Shown here piece by piece: positions 57,995 to 64,000 of a stretch of DNA of 64,000 nt (within the stretch, counting starts at the first letter, position 1; each line of letters starts with the position of its first letter). A program made the translations under genes and the position numbers. Origin of the DNA: Chrysoporthe austroafricana. Lineage: Eukaryota; Ascomycota; Sordariomycetes; Diaporthales; Cryphonectriaceae. The stretch is taken from NCBI GenBank assembly GCA_001051155.2, contig JYIP02000002.1, positions 5,127,315-5,191,314 of the forward strand. The letters run 5' to 3'. The notes beneath the pieces are model-generated. The model made no database searches. It was not told the origin of the DNA and worked only from the letters and a program-made list of their open reading frames with translations.

Positions 57995-60900
57995 TTATTG
58001 TTTATCCAAGTAATCTGCTAATGCTCGAGGTGCATTTTGTAGGTTGGACTTGGGTTCCTACGAATTTTCATTTGCCGGGTAATCTTTCCATTTAACGAGG
58101 TATTCGGGATCGTAATCTGGTCTGCGGTATCTAAGGATTCGTTCGACCTCGTATTCTGGCTCGTTACTCTCGACCTGAATGCTTCTATTTATTTTGGTTA
58201 TTCTTAGTACTAGTTCGAGGAGCGAGATATGGAATACCGGATGGATTCTCATTCCATAGGGTAGCGCGAGTTCGAAATTGACATTTGAGATTTTCCTTAG
58301 GATTTTGAATAGTCCCAATTTCTTGTAATCCAGTAAGTAAGAAGGTCTTATTGTTTTAATATGTTCTTTCCGTCGAACAAGGTAGACTTTGTCCCCCTCC
58401 TATAGGATTAGTCCCTCGATCCTTTTGGAGTTAGCGTATTTCGTCATTCTTTCTTGCACGAACTTCAGTTCCTTCTGGAATTCTTTCTAAACCTTCTTGA
58501 TTTTTCTGATTCGTCTTTCTGCAGCTTTTGCATTTGCTCCTGGTATCTTGTCGTAATAGGCTGTCGGGTTATAGCCATAAAGTGCATAGAATAGCAACTT
58601 CTTTATCGTGCTTATATCTGCGCTATTATATGCAAATTGCGCTAAGGGTAGGAGGTCGACCCAGTTATCTTGCTCGTAATTTACGTAATATCGTAAATAT
58701 TGCTTGACAATCTGGTTAGTTCTTTCCATTTGTCCGTCTGTTTGTAGATGGAATGCTATAGATATTCTCTATTATGTTCCGAATAGCTTCGTAAATGAGG
58801 TCCAGAAATTTGATACGAACTTTCTATCTTTATCGGAAATGATTTCTTTAGGTATGCCGTAATTGGCTATAACCGTTCTGAGGAACGTATATGCGAGTTC
58901 TTCTGCTATGCTGCTTTCCTTATATAGTAAGAAATAAGCGTACTTGCTCAGTTTGCAAACCATTACTAGAATGCTATCGTACTGCACTCTAATTAAGGGT
59001 TCTCGTAAGAGAAGTAGCTTGGTAATAAAATCCCAGCTGATAGATTGCCAAACTACTTCCGGAACCGGGAATGGTTAGAGCAATCCATAGGGCTTATAAT
59101 ATTCAATCTTATTCTTCCTGCAGCTATCGCACTCTCGTAGGATTCTTTCGATTTTTCGTCTGAGCCCTAGTAAGTTCCAGTATCTCTTGATTCTTTCGTA
59201 GGTAGCTTTGATTCCTTGATAACCATGTGCTGGTACGCTATGTATGGTCTTGATATGTTCGTCTTGTTTTTCGGGAATCATATCCTCAGGTTTTCTTCCT
59301 TGATTTTCGATTCTGATAATCGTATTGAGTTCTCTTGTTTCGCTTATAAGGTTGCCGTCTTTGTCTTGCCTGAAAATGTTCTGTAATTCTTTGGGTTCCG
59401 TATCCTAGTAGTCTGCTTGTCTGCTAAGGGCGTCTGCTCTGCCGTTCTCTAATCCTTTGCAATATATGATTTTTAAGTCGAATTGCGAGAGAAATTCTGC
59501 CTATCTGACTTATCGTTTATTCAAGACTTTTATTATTATAAACGTTATTAGGTTTTTGTAGTCTAAATATACTATTATCTGGTATTTAGTTCCGATTAGG
59601 TAGTATTGCTATTCTTCGAATGCTTTGACAATTGCCATTAGTTCTTTGTCTGGAATGCCGTAATTGAGTTCCGGGCTGTTCAACTTTTTTGAGAAGTTGC
59701 TCACTATCTTAAGATATCCCTGGTCGTCTCGTTAGCCTAGTTGTCCGCCAAATGCATAGTCTGATACGTCAGTTTCGATTTCGAATGGTTTGTCTGGGTC
59801 CGCTTCGCAGAGTATAGGTTCTGATATAACTCGTTCCTTAATTTCGTCGAATGCTTTTCGAGCTTCTTAAGTCTATTCAAATTTGCAGTCCTTCTTTATA
59901 AGATTCGTAAGTGATTGTACGATCTTGCTATAGTTTCGAATGAATTGCCGATAGAAGTTAGCATAGCCGAGAAATGCTCTGACTTCCTTAGTCTTTTCTA
60001 ATATAGGCTATTCTTTTATTGCTTGAACCTTATCTTTTTGCATGCTAATCTGTCCTGGTTTGATAATATAACCTAGGTAATCGACTTCCTATTAATGGAA
60101 CTGGCATTTGCTTAGTTTTACGAGAAATTTATTATCTTGTAACGTTCGGAATACTTGTCGTATATACTATTTGTATAATGCGAGGTCTTTGGAATAGATA
60201 AAGATATCGTTAAGGTAGACGATAATAATAGTATCCAGGTATTCGCGGAAGATATCGTTAATCATTTTTTGGAAAGACGCAAGCGCGTTAGTTAATCCAA
60301 AAGGTAAGATTACATATTCGAAATGTCCGTAACGGGTCCTGAATGCTATTTTCCAAATGTTATCTTCTTTGATCCGGATATAATAATATCCTTCTTTGAA
60401 GTCCAGGGTAATAAACCATTTTGCTCCTATCAGACGATCTCGCATTTCTCTTATTAACGGCAAGGGATAGCAATTCTTGATTATGATATCGTTAAGTTGC
60501 CGATAATCTATGCAAAGTCGTAATTTGCCGTTTTTCTTTGGAACGAACAGGATTGAGTATCCCGCGGGTAATCGTAATTTCCGTATATAGCCTCTCTTGA
60601 GGTTTTCGTCGATATATTCCCTGAGTGCTTTGAATTTTGCTTGATCGAGCTTGTAAATAGGGTAATTCTGTAGCTTTGTCCCTTCTTTTAGTAGGATCTT
60701 ATAGTCAAAGGGGCCATATTCGGGTAAGCCGTTATCGAATCTTCCTTGCTATAGTTTTTTGAATTCGTAATATTCCCGTAATACGTTTTTGAGGTCTGGC
60801 AATAGTTCTTTTTCGTCTTCTGCAATCTGTAAGAATATAAGGTATCGCTATACGTATCTTGCTTCGCTAGCTTCTTGTTTTTTAAGCTTTTCTGTTTCTG

Positions 60901-63648
60901 GTAGTCTTGGGTATCTGTCGGGTACCGAACCGAATTGTCTTCTGGCGTATTCGTGCTATAAGAGCTGTATTTCTTTATGGTTCTATAATCCACATTTTCT
61001 TGCGCTATTCCGTACCTGACCGAATTTCTGTTAGTCGATAATCGTTTGTAGTCCTGGTCCGTCCCTAACTTTCGTCTGGAAGTTCAAAGTGGTCGTAACC
61101 CTTCCCTATATCATGGCTTGCTTTTCTGCTCTAGGGGTATTCGTAAGCCTATTTAAGCGCATTTCACTTATGCTGTCCTTAATAACTAGGTCTTTTCTTC
61201 TGTTAGTAATCGCGATCTTCTCGGTAAATACGGCTTATTCCTATAAGATCTGGCCAGTAGTCCAATTAATTCGAAAGTTATGCTCCTTAAGCCAAAGTAT
61301 TCCCAAAATCAACTCATATTATGCCATATTTGTAATATCAAAAATGACATTTATTGTAAGGCTTTGGATCGAGATAGGTAGATAATCAGTTTCCATATCG
61401 ATTATACCTAGATTGTACGTAATCGATTTTCCTTCTACAGTATTGAGCTTGTAGGAATCCTTCTTTTGCGTCCAGAGAATTCGTTCCCTATTAATGACTT
61501 CGGGCAAGATAAAATTTCCTTATGCGCTGCTATCCAGTAGTGCGCTATATTATCGTCTTTTGATATACGCGTCTAGAATGATATGCTCCTCGTTTCCTTT
61601 AGTAATGGCACATAAGGACCTCGTAATCCTGATCGGCTGTTATCCCATTACAGGCAATCCTTCCTTTTTGGGGTATCCTGGGCGCTCCTCGCTGCTTGCT
61701 ATGCCAGCCTTTTTGCTTGGGCATGGCTTTGCTGCCAATTCTTCTCGATTTTCTGCAGCCTATGCCATTCTTTGGCTTTGTCCCGTATATATATAAAGCA
61801 TGCGGTTACATAGCATTGTCCCCATATAGTTTTTCCATTAATGCATGCTCGTAAGCAGTTGTCGGGTAGTCCTATATATACATTATTATTTTCGATATGC
61901 AGGACTTTCCTATGCTTTCCTCTTTCTTCCGTAACGAGATGGATCAATTAGTCCCATTCCCTAAGCGGAAACCAATCGTATTTAACTTTCTCGCTGAAAT
62001 ATATCTAGCAGTTATAGTAAATATAACTAATCCAGGCAAATTCATAATAGCGAGGGTATAAGTAACTAATCCTTCTGTCTTCCTAAAGTAGGCAACTATT
62101 ATTCTGGAATAGTATGCCTTGGAAGAGTTCCTTTATCGTAAGCCTATAAATAATATATTCCACTTCCGTATATTTGGTTATCCATTTATTGCAATCTTGG
62201 CAGTTCTTTTGTTAATAGCGGGCTATTTCTTCTGATAATTCTTTATCAGGGACTGGAATTAATAGGTTATCTGGTTATCTGTCAGGATATGCCGATTTTT
62301 CGATAGTAATGCTAAGTATTAGTAATTCCGATCTTATAATGCCGATTTCCTCTTCTACTATATTATTCTATTGTCGTTCCAGATAGTAATTCAAGGGGTA
62401 TTTTCCCAAATCTTCCTTGCTTTGCGAAAGTCTTTTACTAGAGCAATCGGAATTGCTATCCCGGATAATAGTATCGTAAAATGGGCCTTTCTTGCCTATA
62501 GCAAGTTACCGCTATTCTTGGGGCTTGCATGGAAACCATCCTAAGCTTTCCTTTTCCGAGAGGTGCAATATGCAGTAATCCTGGTAGCAAGCTATCCAGC
62601 TGGTGCTGCCGTAATTAAGGTCTGCTACTTATTTAGATTGGATGTTTTTGCCTAGCTGATTGGGTTCCTGTTGCCAAGCAACGCTAAGCTATCTCTCTAG
62701 GACTAGCTTCCATTCTCGCTTCTTTTATTCCTGTTAACAATTGCGAGCGATATGACCTTTCTTGCCGCAATTGTAACAAGTAATCCCCTTGCATTATTCG
62801 CGTACGAGGGTATCTAGTTCTATAGGCCTAGCGTATATAATGCCCGAATAGGCCGTACTGTTCTTGCCCTTATGCTAGAACTTGCGCTTCCCAGTATTTG
62901 GCTGATACTGCGGGGAAGTACTATAATTCTTCTGCCATTATTGCTATCGTTCGTATAGTCGGTTATCAATGCGGACTGCCTTGTTAATAAACTCACTAAG
63001 CTCTTCGGATCGGTTTTCCTTATAAAATTTATCCTTAATTTCCTTTTTGAGTCCTGCGTAATAGGCATTCATAAGGGGTTCGTTCTCGTAATCAAGGTGG
63101 GCAACGATCTGCCGGAATTTCGCTGTATAGTCCGCGGCCGAACCGGTTTATCGAAATGCTTCTAGCTGCCGTACTGCAATTCGTCGTTCATCCGGATTTC
63201 CAAAGGTCTTGGTAAGAGCTGATTCGAAATTGGCATAGCGCTGGAAGACGCGCTTGGTATCCTCCGAGCGAAATTCCTCGCTATTGTCCAAATAGTTGCG
63301 AAAGGTTGGCTCCTACTACTGGAGCGCCGTTCTTTCAAGGCAACTTCCCGCGAAATCGATCTTGTCATAAGTAGTCCTAAACTGGGTTCTATAATGCTTG
63401 AAATAGGCTTTGAGTTGTATCAAGAAGGCCTGGAAGTCTTCCCGAATGCCTTTATACGGGCCGGGCTTGTCAAGCTTGAAAGCCCTGGCCTGCTAAAGGG
63501 CGTTAAGGCGGATAATTTCGTTCTTGACTTCCTCAAGCTGCTAGTACAATGTTATATTCTGTTATTGGAGTTATTCGTTAGTAAGGACGACTGGGACTTT
63601 TTCCTGGAAGGCCTGATTGTTGGATAAGGACAGGGTCTAGGGCGCTAT
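57995..63648 (-). pseudogene. gag-pol of Gypsy element 2, RIP-damaged
   Basis: The gag start is ATA instead of ATG at 63648-63646. The zinc knuckle at 62778-62737 is intact, CYNCGKKGHIARNC. The protease triad reads DSS (61534-61526) where DSG is needed. RT at about 60600-59900 has EGYYYIRIKEDNIWKIAF and YLND at 60217-60206 instead of YxDD. The integrase has its HHCC zinc module (TIHSVPAHGYQG ... CDSCRKNK, 59281-59075) and core (EIISDKDRKFVSNFW). The chromodomain EYEVERILRYRRPDYDPEYL ends with a TAG at 58060-58058 where Trp is expected. The last sense codon is 43 bp from the end of the opposite-strand gene. Confidence 0.9.
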
Positions 63649-63710
63649 TGTATCCTGAATATTGCTCAAGGGGTATATACTGAACCGATCTTGAACAAAA
63701 GTTATCAAAA

Positions 63711-64000
63711 TATTATGAACGCTGTAGCAGATCCTTAAATGGGCTATAAGGACAAGGGGTTTTATGCTAACAAGAGCGATGCCAAGTACTGTCTTAAGCT
63801 TCAGGACGAATTCACTGAGTATCGCAAGGTTTATAAGCTAATATGGCTATCAATGGTAGGGTCCAATTGATACTTAGATTGACGACTGAAAGTCCTATCT
63901 AATTATTTAGCCGATAGTTCTTCCAGCCTTATATATCCATATTTTTTTAGTCCTTGGTTTATCGCTGCTTATCGGGGCTTATAGCTGCTTATCGAGCCCC
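63711..64000 (-). repeat. 5' LTR of Gypsy element 2, truncated by window end
   Basis: Begins TATTATGAAC, the RIP-changed form of TGTTATGAAC, and follows the 56793-57207 LTR closely up to the hairpin. Confidence 0.9.

Larger units (their letters stand above)
56793..64000 (-). mobile_element. Gypsy element 2, chromovirus related to element 1, runs past the window end
   Basis: Left (3') LTR 56793-57207 and right (5') LTR from 63711, cut by the window end. Sense strand is minus with the same order as element 1: gag, protease, RT, RNase H, integrase, chromodomain, extra opposite-strand gene, purine tract, LTR. The internal part is closely similar to element 1 but with fewer mutations; the LTR is about 157 bp longer through a block element 1 lacks. 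Stops and altered catalytic residues show it is inactive. Confidence 0.92.

Noticed and set aside
60789..61385. Plus-strand frames of 76 and 98 aa
   Set aside because: Antisense of the RT/protease part of Gypsy element 2.
43276..64000. Telomeric repeats as evidence that this is a chromosome end
   Set aside because: Each LTR box has only about two and a half units in a fixed LTR position; there is no terminal array, so these are internal motifs of the element.

Overview
The window comes from a filamentous ascomycete, probably a Sordariomycete. Evidence: short GT-AG introns of 58-177 bp with CTRAY-type branch points, Zn2Cys6 and HET-domain genes, GC-rich codon use, and transposons wrecked by C-to-T and G-to-A changes of the kind made by repeat-induced point mutation (RIP). 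Species cannot be named.

Layout. 1-13.8 kb holds three conserved genes: the 3' part of a mitochondrial-type DEAD-box RNA helicase (+), a 1060-aa Zn2Cys6 transcription factor (-, 3 exons) and a 575-aa MFS/ZIFL-type transporter (-, 5 exons). They are separated by long non-coding stretches; the 5.4 kb upstream of the transcription factor is full of microsatellites and minisatellites. 13.8-26.6 kb is an unusually long GC-balanced stretch without a recognisable gene. 26.6-35.7 kb is a second gene island: a CCDC124/Lso2 ribosome-binding homologue (+), a HET-domain protein (+), an uncharacterised 579-aa protein (+) and a DUF7708/STAND-like degenerate NTPase (-, 5 exons). HET and STAND-like genes are typical of fungal allorecognition and immunity repertoires and sit here beside the transposon block.

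From about 38 kb to the end the sequence turns AT-rich and is nested, RIP-degraded transposons. A complete 6,994-bp Ty3/Gypsy chromovirus (43276-50269, minus strand, 5-bp target duplication CTCTC) is inserted into an older decayed reading frame. Further right are a second, more decayed Gypsy family (about 51.0-56.8 kb) and a related chromovirus with a longer LTR (56793 to beyond the window end). A Copia RNase H fragment lies at 40.3-41.0 kb. Both chromoviruses carry, between pol and the 3' LTR and on the opposite strand, an extra two-exon gene for a small Cys-rich, coiled-coil protein; it is still open in the second copy although gag-pol is dead. Their LTRs contain a telomere-like CCCTAACCCTA box, which also occurs at three other places in the window.

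All exon structures were built by eye from splice consensus, frame closure and family resemblance; no search could be run.
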